In this document: positions 1 to 9,108 of the stretch, piece by piece
Position numbering within the stretch: position 1 is the first letter of the stretch
Layout: every line of letters starts with the position of its first letter
Source of the DNA: Chloroflexota bacterium
GTDB taxonomy: Bacteria; Chloroflexota; Anaerolineae; Anaerolineales; UBA4823
Direction of reading: 5' to 3'
Assembly: GCA_029557965.1 (NCBI GenBank)
Contig: JAKQIM010000043.1
Coordinates: forward strand, 1-64,000
DNA length: 64,000 bases
Translations under genes and position numbers: made by a program
Notes under the pieces: model-generated
The model's database searches: none
Seen by the model: the letters and a program-made list of their open reading frames with translations, nothing else
What the model was told of the DNA's origin: nothing

Positions 1-1299
1 GGTGCGCTCCACCAGCACATCCAGCAGCTCGGGCAGGTCGATGATCGTGCGCACCTGCTTGGAGAAGCTGGTGAAGGCCTGGCGGAAATCTACCTGCTCG
101 CGATAGAAACGCCGGTCGATGAAGCGCTGGATGCGGTGGTATAGCGGCTGGGTGAGCAGCATGAGCACCACGGTCGAGATGACCACGAAGATGGTGGAGT
201 CGATCTCTGTGAAGCGGCTGAACAAATACTGCAAGCCTAAGATCTCTAGCACAAAGCCCGCCCCAAGCAGGCCGGTCAGCAGGCTGTAAACCAGGGTGCG
301 GTTGATGATGAAATCAATGTCCCACAACTTGTACAAAGAAATGGAAATGGCAAACGATAATGCCACGAGCAGCAAGGCGGCCCGGTAAAGGCTCAGCCCT
401 ATGAATTCGTACAACAGGTGGGCGCCCCCCGGCTGCACCAAAACGGGGAACAGGCGCTGCAAGCCGTAGTACACAACTGCCCCGATGAAGGCAGCGGTGA
501 TGCCCAAAACGATCCATTTGGTTTGCTGTTTTTGAGCCGGGTTAGCATAATGCCGGATGCGGTGGTTTTGGGCCAGGATGCCGCTGCCAAACCAGACAAG
601 CAGCACCACAGCCAGGCTGCCAGCGCGCATATTTTTCTGCATCACCTGGATCATACCGGGGTCTGAGAAGAGCTGGTAAGCCAAGAAACGCAAGAGGGGG
701 TGGGCCTCTTCCAGGTTGAGGGTGGTGGCAGGGATGGCTGCATAGGCCGCCAACCAGAACAGCCAGATCACAGCCAGGATGCGGGTTAGCTTGGGAACAA
801 AATGCCCATCGGGGAAGAGGTAGAGTACGAAGAGGGTGCTAGCAACGCCAATGCCGCGCAGCAGCAAGACCAGCTTGCCCAGGGCGGGGCGGGTGAATTC
901 CAAGGCCCCGAGCGAATTGGTCACCGTAATACCAAAGGTGATCAGGGCCACCGAAACCAGGGCCGCCATCCAATCGTCCGTCTTACTGAAAAAGATGAGA
1001 AACCCGGGGATGGCAAAGCCCAGCAGGGTGATGATATCCAGGAAGAGGGTGAAGTAAATGTAAATTTGAACTGGTAAGTTGTATGCGCTGAACCAGGCCC
1101 GGTCGGGCTGGGGCATATCTGCCAGGCGGCCAAGGGTAGAGGGGATGGATAGGATAAAGATGCCAAATGTCAGCAGGATTACCAAGGCCCAGCCTGTGCG
1201 CATCAGGTGCAGCCTGAATCCGCACAGAGGCGTGTGCTCGGTGGCGGCCCGCGCATTGGGTGAAGCGTGTGAGGTTGGTTGGCCTGTGAAGGATGACAT
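1..1299 (-). CDS. Multi-pass membrane sensor protein, N-terminal part (cut by window edge)
   Basis: Reading leftward from an ATG at 1299 the frame stays open to base 1, so only the first 433 residues are here. They contain about ten hydrophobic membrane segments between residues 36 and 390, followed by a cytoplasmic stretch with the motif FIDRRFYREQ and then TIIDLPELLDVL. In Chloroflexota sensor proteins this type of linker usually leads into a GAF domain and then a histidine kinase or a phosphatase; the output domain lies outside the window, so its identity is inferred. No Shine-Dalgarno sequence precedes the ATG, and no other start codon lies just upstream in frame. The gene starts only 18 bases after the hairpin that ends the upstream gene. 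Confidence 0.75.
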   Translation of the reverse strand, partial: MSSFTGQPTSHASPNARAATEHTPLCGFRLHLMRTGWALVILLTFGIFILSIPSTLGRLADMPQPDRAWFSAYNLPVQIYIYFTLFLDIITLLGFAIPGFLIFFSKTDDWMAALVSVALITFGITVTNSLGALEFTRPALGKLVLLLRGIGVASTLFVLYLFPDGHFVPKLTRILAVIWLFWLAAYAAIPATTLNLEEAHPLLRFLAYQLFSDPGMIQVMQKNMRAGSLAVVLLVWFGSGILAQNHRIRHYANPAQKQQTKWIVLGITAAFIGAVVYYGLQRLFPVLVQPGGAHLLYEFIGLSLYRAALLLVALSFAISISLYKLWDIDFIINRTLVYSLLTGLLGAGFVLEILGLQYLFSRFTEIDSTIFVVISTVVLMLLTQPLYHRIQRFIDRRFYREQVDFRQAFTSFSKQVRTIIDLPELLDVLVERT

Positions 1300-1316
1300 G
1301 CGAATAGGTGTTGGAA

Positions 1317-1345
1317 AACCGCCCTGCCTTGGCAGCAGGGCGGTT
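1317..1345 (-). terminator. Rho-independent terminator after the coiled-coil gene
   Basis: Two perfectly complementary 11-base arms (AACCGCCCTGC and its complement) flank a 7-base loop, 12 bases past the stop codon at 1358. On the minus strand the stem is followed by TTTTCC. It lies just before the ATG of the sensor gene, so it may act as a partial terminator or attenuator. Confidence 0.75.
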
Positions 1346-1357
1346 GTGAGGGTTGTC

Positions 1358-1816
1358 TTACTCGTCCTTGGGTGTTTCCGTCTGCAAGGTGCGGATACCG
1401 TTGCGCACTTGGGTCAGAACACGATCCAGCTCAACCTCCAGGCCGGTCAGGGTATCGTAGACGTAAGAGTCGGCGTCGGCACGGATGGCGTCGCCATCGC
1501 CGTGGGCCTTTTCGATGATCTGCTGGGCCTGCACCTGGGCTGCCTGGACGATGGGGTCGCGCTCGATGAGCTGTTCGCCCTTCTCGCGGGCAATGGCAAT
1601 CGTGCGGTTGGCTTCTTCTTGGGCCTGGGCCAAGAGACGGTCGCGCTGCGCCAAAAACTGCTGCGCTTTCTTCACTTCTTCGGGGATGGAAACGCGCATT
1701 TGATCGATCAGATCGAGCATGCGGTCTTCATCTACAATCACATTGTGGGTGAAAGGCAGGGGGCGGCTTTCGTTCAGCAGCTCCTCTAGCCTGTCAATCA
1801 TCTGTAAAATATCCAT
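1358..1816 (-). CDS. Small coiled-coil protein, ATP-synthase-b/DivIVA-like, function unknown
   Basis: This 152-residue soluble protein begins MDILQMIDRL and is mostly charged helix. Residues about 40-110 are rich in Ala, Gln, Glu and Arg (AQRDRLLAQAQEEANRTIA), the heptad-like pattern seen in F-type ATPase b subunits and DivIVA-like proteins; there is no membrane segment. I chose the ATG at 1816 because GGAGG lies eight bases upstream; a TTG four codons further up has no such site. Genes of this sort are often next to coaD in Chloroflexota, but I cannot assign a function. A sigma-70-type promoter at 1913-1941 and a terminator at 1317-1345 make it look like a single-gene transcript. Confidence 0.8.
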   Translation of the reverse strand: MDILQMIDRLEELLNESRPLPFTHNVIVDEDRMLDLIDQMRVSIPEEVKKAQQFLAQRDRLLAQAQEEANRTIAIAREKGEQLIERDPIVQAAQVQAQQIIEKAHGDGDAIRADADSYVYDTLTGLEVELDRVLTQVRNGIRTLQTETPKDE

Positions 1817-1912
1817 GAGGCCCTCCAATTTTCAACCATCTATGGTGCAAGATTCGTGCTATATCCACATATACAGGGCAACTGCCCAATATAAAGTGGG
1901 TAGATAGAATAA

Positions 1913-1941
1913 AGATTACACGGAAACAGCTAAAACGTCAA
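1913..1941 (-). promoter_or_regulatory. Sigma-70-type promoter for the coiled-coil gene
   Basis: On the minus strand TTGACG (1941-1936) and TAATCT (1918-1913) are separated by 17 bases, about 100 bases upstream of the ATG at 1816. The fit to TTGACA-17-TATAAT is good, and the stretch between this gene and coaD has no other use. Confidence 0.55.
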
Positions 1942-1973
1942 CCTTTTTGGGGGATGTCTTGCCTGGCTCTCCC

Positions 1974-2501
1974 TTAGTCGCGCATCGAGGTGGGGGGGAC
2001 GATCTGTTGGCTTGGGCCAAGCTCGGTGAAGCGCTCTTTCAGGGCGGCCTCGACGTGCGCGGGAACCATGCTGCTGACATCCCCGCCCAGCGAGGCAATC
2101 TCACGCACGGTAGATGATGACAAGAAGGTGTGCTCTTCGTGGGTAATAAATGAAATGACTTCAATCTCAGGCACCAGGCGATTATTGGCCAATGCCATGC
2201 GGAATTCGTACTCGAAGTCTGAGAAGACGCGCAGGCCGCGTACGATGACGCCCACGCCGATTTTCTGGCAAAAGTGGACCGTCAGGCCGCTGTAGCCCAT
2301 CACGCTGATCTTGGGATTGCCTTCAACCGCCTGGCGGGACATGGCGATGCGTTCTTCAGGGGTAAAGACCAGTGATTTAAGCGGGCGGTCATATACGGCG
2401 ATGATGACCTCGTCAAAGATACGCGCCGCGCGGCGCGCGATATCCATGTGGCCGTAATGAATGGGGTCAAATGTTCCTGGGAAAAGTGCTCGAATGGTCA
2501 T
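1974..2501 (-). CDS. coaD: Phosphopantetheine adenylyltransferase
   Basis: CoaD transfers AMP from ATP to 4'-phosphopantetheine, giving dephospho-CoA, the penultimate step of CoA synthesis in the cytoplasm. The 175-residue protein shows the nucleotidyltransferase signature GTFDPIHYGH (residues 9-18) and the C-terminal SSSTVREIASLGGDVSSMVP that binds ATP and pantetheine phosphate. The length is slightly above the usual 160 because of a Ser/Gln/Pro-rich tail. It lies 34 bases after recG on the same strand and is probably cotranscribed with it. CoA supply fits the fatty-acid genes (fakA, fakB) upstream. The start MTIRALFPGTFDP matches the family. Confidence 0.97.
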   Translation of the reverse strand: MTIRALFPGTFDPIHYGHMDIARRAARIFDEVIIAVYDRPLKSLVFTPEERIAMSRQAVEGNPKISVMGYSGLTVHFCQKIGVGVIVRGLRVFSDFEYEFRMALANNRLVPEIEVISFITHEEHTFLSSSTVREIASLGGDVSSMVPAHVEAALKERFTELGPSQQIVPPTSMRD

Positions 2502-2535
2502 GGTCTGTATGCCCTAGAAAATATGGCTTTTGAAC

Positions 2536-5202
2536 TCAACTGATATCACCCTGCCCACGGTTCCAGAAACGCTCCAGCGCCTGCGCCAGCAGGTTGTGCT
2601 CGGGTTTTTCGATCTCGGGATCGATTTCGAATAATTCCTGGGCAAAACGGCGGGCTTTCTCGATCAGGTGGACATCGGTGAGGCTCGCCATGCGCAGGGT
2701 TGAGTAGCCCGCCTGGCGGGTGCCCAAGAATTCGCCCGGGCCGCGCTGTTCGAGGTCGCGCTCGGCCAAGACAAAACCGTCGTTGGTTTCGACCATAGCA
2801 GCCAGGCGCTGATTCTCAGCGGCATCGGGGTTATCTGGGACGAGGAGACAGGTGGATGGGTGCTCGCCCCGCCCTACGCGCCCGCGGAACTGGTGCAGTT
2901 GGGCCAGGCCAAAGCGGTTGGCGCCTTCCACCAGCATCACGGTGGCGTTGGGCACATCCACGCCCACCTCAACGACCGAGGTGGAAACCAGGACGTGAAG
3001 CTGCCCATCACGGAATTGGGTCATCACGGCTTCTTTTTCTTCCGGTTTCATGCGCCCGTGTAGAAGGCCCAGGCGGTACTTGGGGAAGATCTCTTTTTGC
3101 AGCCGGGCATGTTCTTCAACCGCAGCGAGGGCATCGCTGTTCTCGTTCTCTTCGACCAGGGGGTAGATGATGAATGCCTGGCGGCCCTGTTCTACCTGGG
3201 TGCGGATGAAGGCGTAGGCGCGCTCGCGCTCACGCGGCAGCAGCACGTGGGTTTGAATGGGCTGGCGGCCTGGGGGCATCTCATCCATCACCGAGAGGTC
3301 CAGGTCACCATAAACAGTCAGCGCCAAAGAGCGCGGAATGGGGGTGGCGGTCATCACCAACAGGTGGGGATTCTCGCCCTTGGCACGCAGCAAGGCGCGC
3401 TGCTCAACGCCGAAGCGGTGCTGTTCGTCGACCACAATCAACTGCAAATTGGCAAAGCTGACCGGGTCTTCCAGCAGGGCGTGGGTGCCGATGACGAGCT
3501 TGATGCTGCCGTCAGCCAGGCCGGTGCGGATCTGCTCTTTCTCAGCCTCAGGGGTAGCCCCCACCAGCAGGCGGATTTGTTCCGGCTGCAGCAAGGCCTG
3601 GGTGGGCTCGCTTTTTCCGGCGCCAGCCAAGAGCTTGAGGAAACCGCGGTAGTGCTGTTCAGCCAGGATGCTGGTTGGGGCCATCACCGCCGATTGGGCG
3701 GCGTGCTCGACCAGGATGGCTGTTGCCAGGGCTGCAATGACGGTCTTGCCAGAGCCCACGTCGCCCTGCAGCAGGCGGTTCATCGGGCGGCCCGAGGCCA
3801 GGTCGGCGCGCAGGTCAGCCAGGGCGCGCTGCTGTGCGCCGGTGAGGGGAAAGGGCAAGCCGGCGACCTGCTCTGCCAGCCACTCATCGCTGACGGTGAA
3901 GGAGCGGGCAGTGCGTGCCTGCCAGGTGCGCTTCTGGCGCAGTACGCCCAACTGCAGCAAGAAGATCTCGTCGAAGGCCAGGCGGTGCCGTGCAGCCCGC
4001 AGTTGGTTGGCATTTTCGGCAAAATGCGCTTGTTCCAGGGCCAGGCCCAGGTCCATCAGGCCGGCCGAACGGCGGATGCCCTCGGGCAGGGGGTCGGCCA
4101 CGCGCGGCGCCCAATAGGTCACCACCTGGTACATCAGGCGGCGCAGCCAGCGCTGGGTGATGTTGGCGGTGAGGGGATAAACCGGGACGATGCGGTTGGT
4201 GCTCAGGTTTTGCTGTTCGATCGGCTCCCATTCGGGGTTGTTCATGGTCAGGCGGCCCAGGTATTGGTCTACCTTGCCCGAGAGGGTGACCTGCATGCCC
4301 ATGCGCAGGCGCTTGGCGATCCAGGGTTGGTTGAACCAGGTGACACGCAGCGATGCGGTGCCATCGGCTACCACGGCTTCAGAGGCCTGGATACGCCCGC
4401 CGCGGATGGGGCGGGTGATGATGCTGGTGAGGGTGCCAATGATGGTGACTTCTTCGCCATAAGCCAGGCGGTTAATGGGCTTAAGCTGGGTGTAATCGTC
4501 GTAGCGGCGAGGGAAGAAGTACAGCATATCGTTGAGGGTATGCAAGCCCAAACGGGTAAGCGTTTGCCCGTGACGCGGCCCTACACCCGGCAGTACGGTG
4601 ATGGATGCGCTGAGGGCCGCGGGCGGCCCTGAGACGGGCTGCCGGGCGGCTGCCGGCGAGGGCGGCGGAGCAGGGGTGAATTCTTCCTCATCATCGTCAA
4701 TCTCGGGCTGGAGAGCCGGGCGAGCGGCGGGATCTTCCAATAAGTCGTTGGCGTCAGCCGGAGCTTGTTTGGGGGGAAGATCGGCTTTTTCTTTTTGGGT
4801 ATTGGGCCTGGCAGGCGCGGGGTGTTCTTGGGGGGCGGCCTGTTCGGGGCGAGGCGTGCCGGCAGGTTTGGGCGCAAGGGCTGGTCTGACGGCTTTGGGC
4901 TGGGGCTTGTCGCTATGATCGATGGCAGGCTGAAGGGGAGATAGTCCCCCGCCGGCCTCGCGTTGGATGCGCTTCCACAATCCGCCGAGGATCTCGGCCC
5001 GCGAATTGGGGCTGAGGCCTGCGTAATCGCGCAGGCGGGCCACCACAGCCTGTATCAGCTCGTTCGGCAGTTCATCAGCCTGGGCCTCGGCCTGCCAGGT
5101 ATCGAGCATGCGCTCTAACCCGCCAACCACAGCCCGGTTGTCGTAGTTCCGCTCAGCTTCGAGGCGGAAAAATTTTTGAAGTTTCAATAGGGATGGTTTC
5201 AT
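2536..5202 (-). CDS. recG: ATP-dependent DNA helicase RecG
   Basis: RecG remodels stalled replication forks and Holliday junctions. This protein of 888 residues has a Pro/Ala-rich, acidic, probably disordered stretch at about 90-210, then the wedge/OB domain starting VLPGVGPRHGQTLTRLGL, Walker A GDVGSGKT (about 475), the DEQH box (about 590), the TATPIPRSLAL motif and the late motif RGRVGRG (about 774). It is roughly 200 residues longer than E. coli RecG because of an N-terminal helical region plus linker, common in deep-branching bacteria. I start it at the ATG at 5202; an upstream in-frame ATG at 5262 would overlap the DegV gene by 41 bases. TACAAT lies nine bases before the ATG and could be a -10 element. 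Confidence 0.96.
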   Translation of the reverse strand: MKPSLLKLQKFFRLEAERNYDNRAVVGGLERMLDTWQAEAQADELPNELIQAVVARLRDYAGLSPNSRAEILGGLWKRIQREAGGGLSPLQPAIDHSDKPQPKAVRPALAPKPAGTPRPEQAAPQEHPAPARPNTQKEKADLPPKQAPADANDLLEDPAARPALQPEIDDDEEEFTPAPPPSPAAARQPVSGPPAALSASITVLPGVGPRHGQTLTRLGLHTLNDMLYFFPRRYDDYTQLKPINRLAYGEEVTIIGTLTSIITRPIRGGRIQASEAVVADGTASLRVTWFNQPWIAKRLRMGMQVTLSGKVDQYLGRLTMNNPEWEPIEQQNLSTNRIVPVYPLTANITQRWLRRLMYQVVTYWAPRVADPLPEGIRRSAGLMDLGLALEQAHFAENANQLRAARHRLAFDEIFLLQLGVLRQKRTWQARTARSFTVSDEWLAEQVAGLPFPLTGAQQRALADLRADLASGRPMNRLLQGDVGSGKTVIAALATAILVEHAAQSAVMAPTSILAEQHYRGFLKLLAGAGKSEPTQALLQPEQIRLLVGATPEAEKEQIRTGLADGSIKLVIGTHALLEDPVSFANLQLIVVDEQHRFGVEQRALLRAKGENPHLLVMTATPIPRSLALTVYGDLDLSVMDEMPPGRQPIQTHVLLPRERERAYAFIRTQVEQGRQAFIIYPLVEENENSDALAAVEEHARLQKEIFPKYRLGLLHGRMKPEEKEAVMTQFRDGQLHVLVSTSVVEVGVDVPNATVMLVEGANRFGLAQLHQFRGRVGRGEHPSTCLLVPDNPDAAENQRLAAMVETNDGFVLAERDLEQRGPGEFLGTRQAGYSTLRMASLTDVHLIEKARRFAQELFEIDPEIEKPEHNLLAQALERFWNRGQGDIS

Positions 5203-5221
5203 GAGGGTAATATTGTACCAT

Positions 5222-6052
5222 CTAGCGGGTGACTGCTGCGAATCCCACAGCATTTGGCCCAAGATGCGTGCCGATGACCGTGGTGACGCTCAACATGAGA
5301 GGGGGATACTGGCAAGAAGGGGCAAATTCAGCCAGGGCCTGGCGGGCGTCTGCTTCGGCATCGGTATACAAAACGGCCAGGCGTTCGAATGGGCCCAGGG
5401 CGCGCATCATCTGGAGAAAGCGTTCAATCCCTTTGCGATGGGTGCGCGCCTCGCCCAGCCGCGATACGGTGCCATTGGCAATGCTTAAAAAGAGCTTGAT
5501 CTGTAAGAGTGAGCCGATGCTGGCCTTGGCCCAAGAGATGCGCCCACTGCGGCGCACGTATTCGAGCGTGTCGAGCATCGCCATGGCATGCAGCCGGCGG
5601 CGCATGGCATAGACCATAGAGAGCACCTTCTCTAGAGGCAACCCCTGGGCAGCAGCTTCAGCGGCGGCCAGGGCCTGGAACCCTGTGCCCATGGATAAAG
5701 ACCCGCTGTCGAGAACCTGTACCCGGCCCCCGAAGTTGCGGGCGGCAGACTGGGCAACATTGAAGATGCCGCTTAAGCTGGAGGCGATATGAATGGAAAG
5801 CACTTGCGTGGCGCCCTGGCTGAGCAGGGTTTCGTAGGCCTGCTCAAACGTGCCGCTGGCGGGGGCTGCGGTGGTAGGGATCTGCGCCATGGATGGAAGC
5901 TGGCGATAAAAAGCGGCCCGGGTGATGCCGTTGCCATCCAACAGGCTTCGATCCCCGATGGTCAGAATGGCAGGGATGACGGTAATGCAGTGCGCAGCAG
6001 CCAACTCAGGCGGCAGGTCTGAGGTGCTGTCGGTAACAATGGCAACGGTCAT
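5222..6052 (-). CDS. fakB: DegV family fatty-acid-binding protein (FakB-like), canonical copy
   Basis: DegV proteins bind a fatty acid and present it to the kinase FakA, which makes acyl-phosphate. This 276-residue protein has the family marks: N-terminal IVTDSTSDLPPE, the lipid-head loop PTTAAPASGTFEQAY (about 60-75) and the SSLSGIFNVAQSAA segment (about 92-106). It lies one base after its paralogue and two genes after fakA on the same strand, which strongly suggests they form one fatty-acid kinase system. Acyl-phosphate can feed phospholipid synthesis through PlsY or be converted to acyl-ACP; those partner enzymes are not in this window. Confidence 0.92.
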   Translation of the reverse strand: MTVAIVTDSTSDLPPELAAAHCITVIPAILTIGDRSLLDGNGITRAAFYRQLPSMAQIPTTAAPASGTFEQAYETLLSQGATQVLSIHIASSLSGIFNVAQSAARNFGGRVQVLDSGSLSMGTGFQALAAAEAAAQGLPLEKVLSMVYAMRRRLHAMAMLDTLEYVRRSGRISWAKASIGSLLQIKLFLSIANGTVSRLGEARTHRKGIERFLQMMRALGPFERLAVLYTDAEADARQALAEFAPSCQYPPLMLSVTTVIGTHLGPNAVGFAAVTR

Positions 6053-6053
6053 G

Positions 6054-6914
6054 TTAAATCTCTTGAGAGGGGTGCTGCATGGCGATCAATCCAATGCTGT
6101 GCGGGCCCAGCAAGGTGGCTAGAGCCAGGCTGAAGCTTTGCTCAGTCAGGGGCGTGGTGCGCATATTCTGGATGATCCGCTCGCGCAGGTTGCGGCTTTC
6201 TTGTTCGAAGTAAGGAACCCCCTGGACGATTGCCAGGTACTTCAGACGCTCAAATTCCAGGATGAATTCATACATCACATCTACCAGGTGGCGCGGGCTG
6301 CGGATCTTTTGCACATGGATGAACCGGCCATTTTCCATGATAAAAATTGGGATCATGCCGAGCATCTCGCCAACCACGGCTTGCGAGATGTCAACCTGGC
6401 CTGACCTGGATAAGTAGACCAGGTCGGGCAGGCAGTACACGGCATAGATGTGGCGGCTGAGGCCACGCACCAGGCGGTTGATATCGTTTGAAGATGTGCC
6501 GCGCAGTACGGCCTCGGCGGCAGCTTGCACCAGAAAGCCCAGGCCTGCGGCGGTGGTCTGCGAATCGATCACGTGGACGGTGACGGGGCTTTTGAGTGTC
6601 TCGGCGGCCTGACGGGCATTGTCTACGGCTGGGCTCAGGTACGATGAGACCAGGATGGCAATTACCTCTTGGTAGCGCGTGCCCAGGTCGGTGAAGGCCT
6701 GGCGGAAGGCCTCTACACTGGGGGCAGAGGCCTGGGGGCGCTCAAAGCGGTCAGTGGGACTGTACGGCTTATAGATCGATAGGTCAGAATTGTCTTTGAA
6801 GGTTTGCTCACCAAACCGGACCGTGTGCGGGATGACCGTTACGTGATCATGCCCAAGAAAAGTCTGCTTGGTAAAGTGGACGGTGCTGTCGGTGAGAATA
6901 CAGATGCGGGGCAT
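6054..6914 (-). CDS. DegV family protein, divergent second FakB-like copy
   Basis: A 286-residue DegV-fold protein starting MPRICILTDSTVHFTK. The first strand and DST motif are conserved, but the two lipid-contacting loops differ from the neighbouring copy: RPQASAPSVEAF in place of the Thr-Thr-x-x-Pro-x-x-Gly loop, and SSYLSPAVDNARQAA in place of SSLSG. FakB paralogues in other bacteria differ in their preference for saturated or unsaturated chains, so this copy may select a different acyl chain; that is inference. It starts three bases after fakA, in an operon with fakA, the other degV and recG. Confidence 0.88.
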   Translation of the reverse strand: MPRICILTDSTVHFTKQTFLGHDHVTVIPHTVRFGEQTFKDNSDLSIYKPYSPTDRFERPQASAPSVEAFRQAFTDLGTRYQEVIAILVSSYLSPAVDNARQAAETLKSPVTVHVIDSQTTAAGLGFLVQAAAEAVLRGTSSNDINRLVRGLSRHIYAVYCLPDLVYLSRSGQVDISQAVVGEMLGMIPIFIMENGRFIHVQKIRSPRHLVDVMYEFILEFERLKYLAIVQGVPYFEQESRNLRERIIQNMRTTPLTEQSFSLALATLLGPHSIGLIAMQHPSQEI

Positions 6915-6917
6915 AGC

Positions 6918-8597
6918 TTATTCGATGGAAATAATGAAGTTGTAATGAGGCTGCCCGCCATCTTGAACTTCTACTTCTTGGTCAGGGTAAATCTTGCGAA
7001 TTGAATCTACAATGGCATTCACCTCAGGGCGAGGTGTATCGGCGCCGTAGAACATTGTAATCAACTCAAAGTGATCAACATGGGCCTTTTCCAGCAAGCT
7101 GAGGGTGGCGTCTTTTAGGGAAGATGCCGCCAGGATAAGCTTGCCATTGAGCAGGGCAATGAACTGGCCCTCTTGAACTTTTACCCCGTCGATCTCAACG
7201 CTGCGGGTGGCAACGGTGATCTCGCCGGTCTCCACCTCATCCAGGGCAGACTGCATTTCGGCAGCGATTCCTTCGGGGTCGCCATCGGGTGCCAGGCGCA
7301 GCATGGCAGCCATGCCCTGGGGAACCGTGCGGCTGGGGATCACGGTCAGGCGCTTGACCGTGAGCTGTGCGGCAGCCTGGGCTGCCAGGATAATGTTCTT
7401 GTTGTTGGGCAGGATGAAGACCTGGTCGGTGGGCAGGTTTTCAAACGAACGCAGGATCTCTTCGGTGCTGGGGTTCATGGTCTGCCCGCCTTCGATAATG
7501 GCCGATACGCCCAGGCTGGCAAAGACACGCGCCAGCCCTGGCCCTGGGGCAACCGCCACGACGGCAATCTGCCCCGGCTCGACGGGGGTGAGGTTCAGCT
7601 TGGCGCTGCTTTCACGCTCAATCTCTTCCATCTGTGCCACCAGGTTTTCGATGGCCACTTTGGTGACGGTGCCGATCGACTTGGTGTATTCAATGGGCAG
7701 GTACAGGTTTTCGGCGGGGACGTGAATGTGCATGCGGTACATGCGATCGCCCTCGCCAACCTGGATGGAGGTGCCCATCTCTTCCAGGTCTTCGTAAAAG
7801 TGGATCAGATCCAGGTTCTCATGGGGGCGGAAATCCACCACCACCTCATAATCTTGCCCGGGTTCGATCGACTCGGCGGCATTCTCTAGCTTCATAGCAG
7901 AAAGCGGCTGAACGGTAAAGTTAGCTGAATCGAGGGACTGGCCGTTGGCGTAACGGACCATACCCTCTAGCATGAAGTACAGGCCTTTGCCGCCGGCATC
8001 CACAACCCCGGCGTCGCGCAGCACAGAGAGCAGTTCAGGAGTGCGTTTGACTGATTCGTCTGCCGCCTGCACCAGGCGGTCCAGGATATCGTAAGGGTCT
8101 GTGGTCTCGGTAATGGCCTGCTCGGCGGCGGAGGCAATATCTTTGGCAACGGTCAGGATGGTGCCTTCGACCGGGCGCACCACGCCTTTGTAGGCCGTAT
8201 TGCGCCCCTGGTGAAAGGCCGCAACCAAGGCCGGGCCATCTAAGACCTCGCGGTTATCGAGGGCGCGGGCAATGCCGCGCCAAAGCTGAGAAAGGATCAC
8301 GCCTGAGTTGCCGCGAGCGCCCATCAGAGCGCCATGAGCCACGGCGTGGGCCAACTTGCCCACGTTGCGCTCAGCAGAGTTGGCGATCTCGTCGTAGGCG
8401 GCCTGCATGGTGAGTACCATGTTGGTGCCTGTATCCCCATCAGGCACGGGGAAAACGTTAAGCGCATTGACGGTTTGCTGGTTGGTGCGCAGCCAGTTTA
8501 GGGCTGCTTCAACCATGGGCTTAAAAGCCTGCCCGTCAATGGGGTATTTACGGACGTGAGACACAGGTTGATTAGCGACTTGCAAGTCTGAACTCAT
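6918..8597 (-). CDS. fakA: Fatty acid kinase ATP-binding subunit FakA (DAK2/DhaL domain)
   Basis: FakA phosphorylates the fatty acid held by FakB, using ATP. The 559-residue protein has an N-terminal DhaL-type kinase domain with NVFPVPDGDTGTNM (about 47-60) and ARGNSGVILSQLWRG (about 94-108), then the long middle and C-terminal region typical of the YloV/FakA family. I start it at the ATG at 8597, eight bases after CAGGAG; a GTG at 8639 is in frame but lacks a ribosome site. asp23 lies 48 bases upstream and two degV genes directly downstream, giving a complete fatty-acid kinase set. Confidence 0.94.
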   Translation of the reverse strand: MSSDLQVANQPVSHVRKYPIDGQAFKPMVEAALNWLRTNQQTVNALNVFPVPDGDTGTNMVLTMQAAYDEIANSAERNVGKLAHAVAHGALMGARGNSGVILSQLWRGIARALDNREVLDGPALVAAFHQGRNTAYKGVVRPVEGTILTVAKDIASAAEQAITETTDPYDILDRLVQAADESVKRTPELLSVLRDAGVVDAGGKGLYFMLEGMVRYANGQSLDSANFTVQPLSAMKLENAAESIEPGQDYEVVVDFRPHENLDLIHFYEDLEEMGTSIQVGEGDRMYRMHIHVPAENLYLPIEYTKSIGTVTKVAIENLVAQMEEIERESSAKLNLTPVEPGQIAVVAVAPGPGLARVFASLGVSAIIEGGQTMNPSTEEILRSFENLPTDQVFILPNNKNIILAAQAAAQLTVKRLTVIPSRTVPQGMAAMLRLAPDGDPEGIAAEMQSALDEVETGEITVATRSVEIDGVKVQEGQFIALLNGKLILAASSLKDATLSLLEKAHVDHFELITMFYGADTPRPEVNAIVDSIRKIYPDQEVEVQDGGQPHYNFIISIE

Positions 8598-8645
8598 GAA
8601 GTTGGCTCCTGAGGAAATACCGGTATTTTGAGCGTCCACAACAGG

Positions 8646-9002
8646 TTAGTCCGGGTCACTGACGCGCAGACCGCGTACGTGGACATTCACTTCACTGACT
8701 GGCATGCCCAGTGCTTTTTCAACCTGGTAGCGCACAGTATTGCGCACGCTTAAAGCGACCGACTTGATGCGTGTGCCATACTCAATCACAACATAAAGAT
8801 CGATGATGATATTCTGCCCATCATAGGTCACTTCAACACCATATGTGGGGTCTTTGACCAAAACCTGGGTTAGACCGTTCACCAGGTTCTTGGAGGTCAG
8901 ACCAACCACGCCGTAGGATTGGCGGGCGGCATGATAAGCGATGGTGGCGATTGCACCAGGGGAAATCTTGATGCTGCCAATTGGGTTAGATTCATCGGGC
9001 AT
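8646..9002 (-). CDS. Asp23/Gls24 family envelope stress protein (YloU-like)
   Basis: A 118-residue protein with the Asp23 fold: GSIKISPGAIATIAYHAA near the N-terminus, then GVEVTYDGQNIIIDLYVVIEYG and a C-terminal half ending VSEVNVHVRGLRVSD. In Firmicutes the orthologue yloU sits between rpmB and yloV (fakA), exactly as here, so this is the YloU member rather than the membrane-linked stress paralogue. Its biochemical role is unknown; the Staphylococcus relative forms membrane-proximal filaments. It is the first gene of the fakA operon and has a probable -10 element about 110 bases upstream. Confidence 0.92.
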   Translation of the reverse strand: MPDESNPIGSIKISPGAIATIAYHAARQSYGVVGLTSKNLVNGLTQVLVKDPTYGVEVTYDGQNIIIDLYVVIEYGTRIKSVALSVRNTVRYQVEKALGMPVSEVNVHVRGLRVSDPD

Positions 9003-9108
9003 AGCAAACCTCTGAAATAGTTAACAATCTGGCTTGTAAACAGATACGATTTGTGGTAAGATTGGCCCGCTTAACTCAGGCTTTCTAGTCCGGTACACGT
9101 GAAACGTA

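Noticed and set aside
3097-4632. Rightward 511-codon open frame opposite recG
   Set aside because: It is antisense to the full RecG frame, its composition is that of a shadow of a high-GC gene, and it has no recognisable family; recG has all helicase motifs.
6918-8597. Dihydroxyacetone kinase for the DhaL-domain gene
   Set aside because: The long C-terminal region and the asp23/degV neighbours fit FakA; a DhaK subunit is absent.
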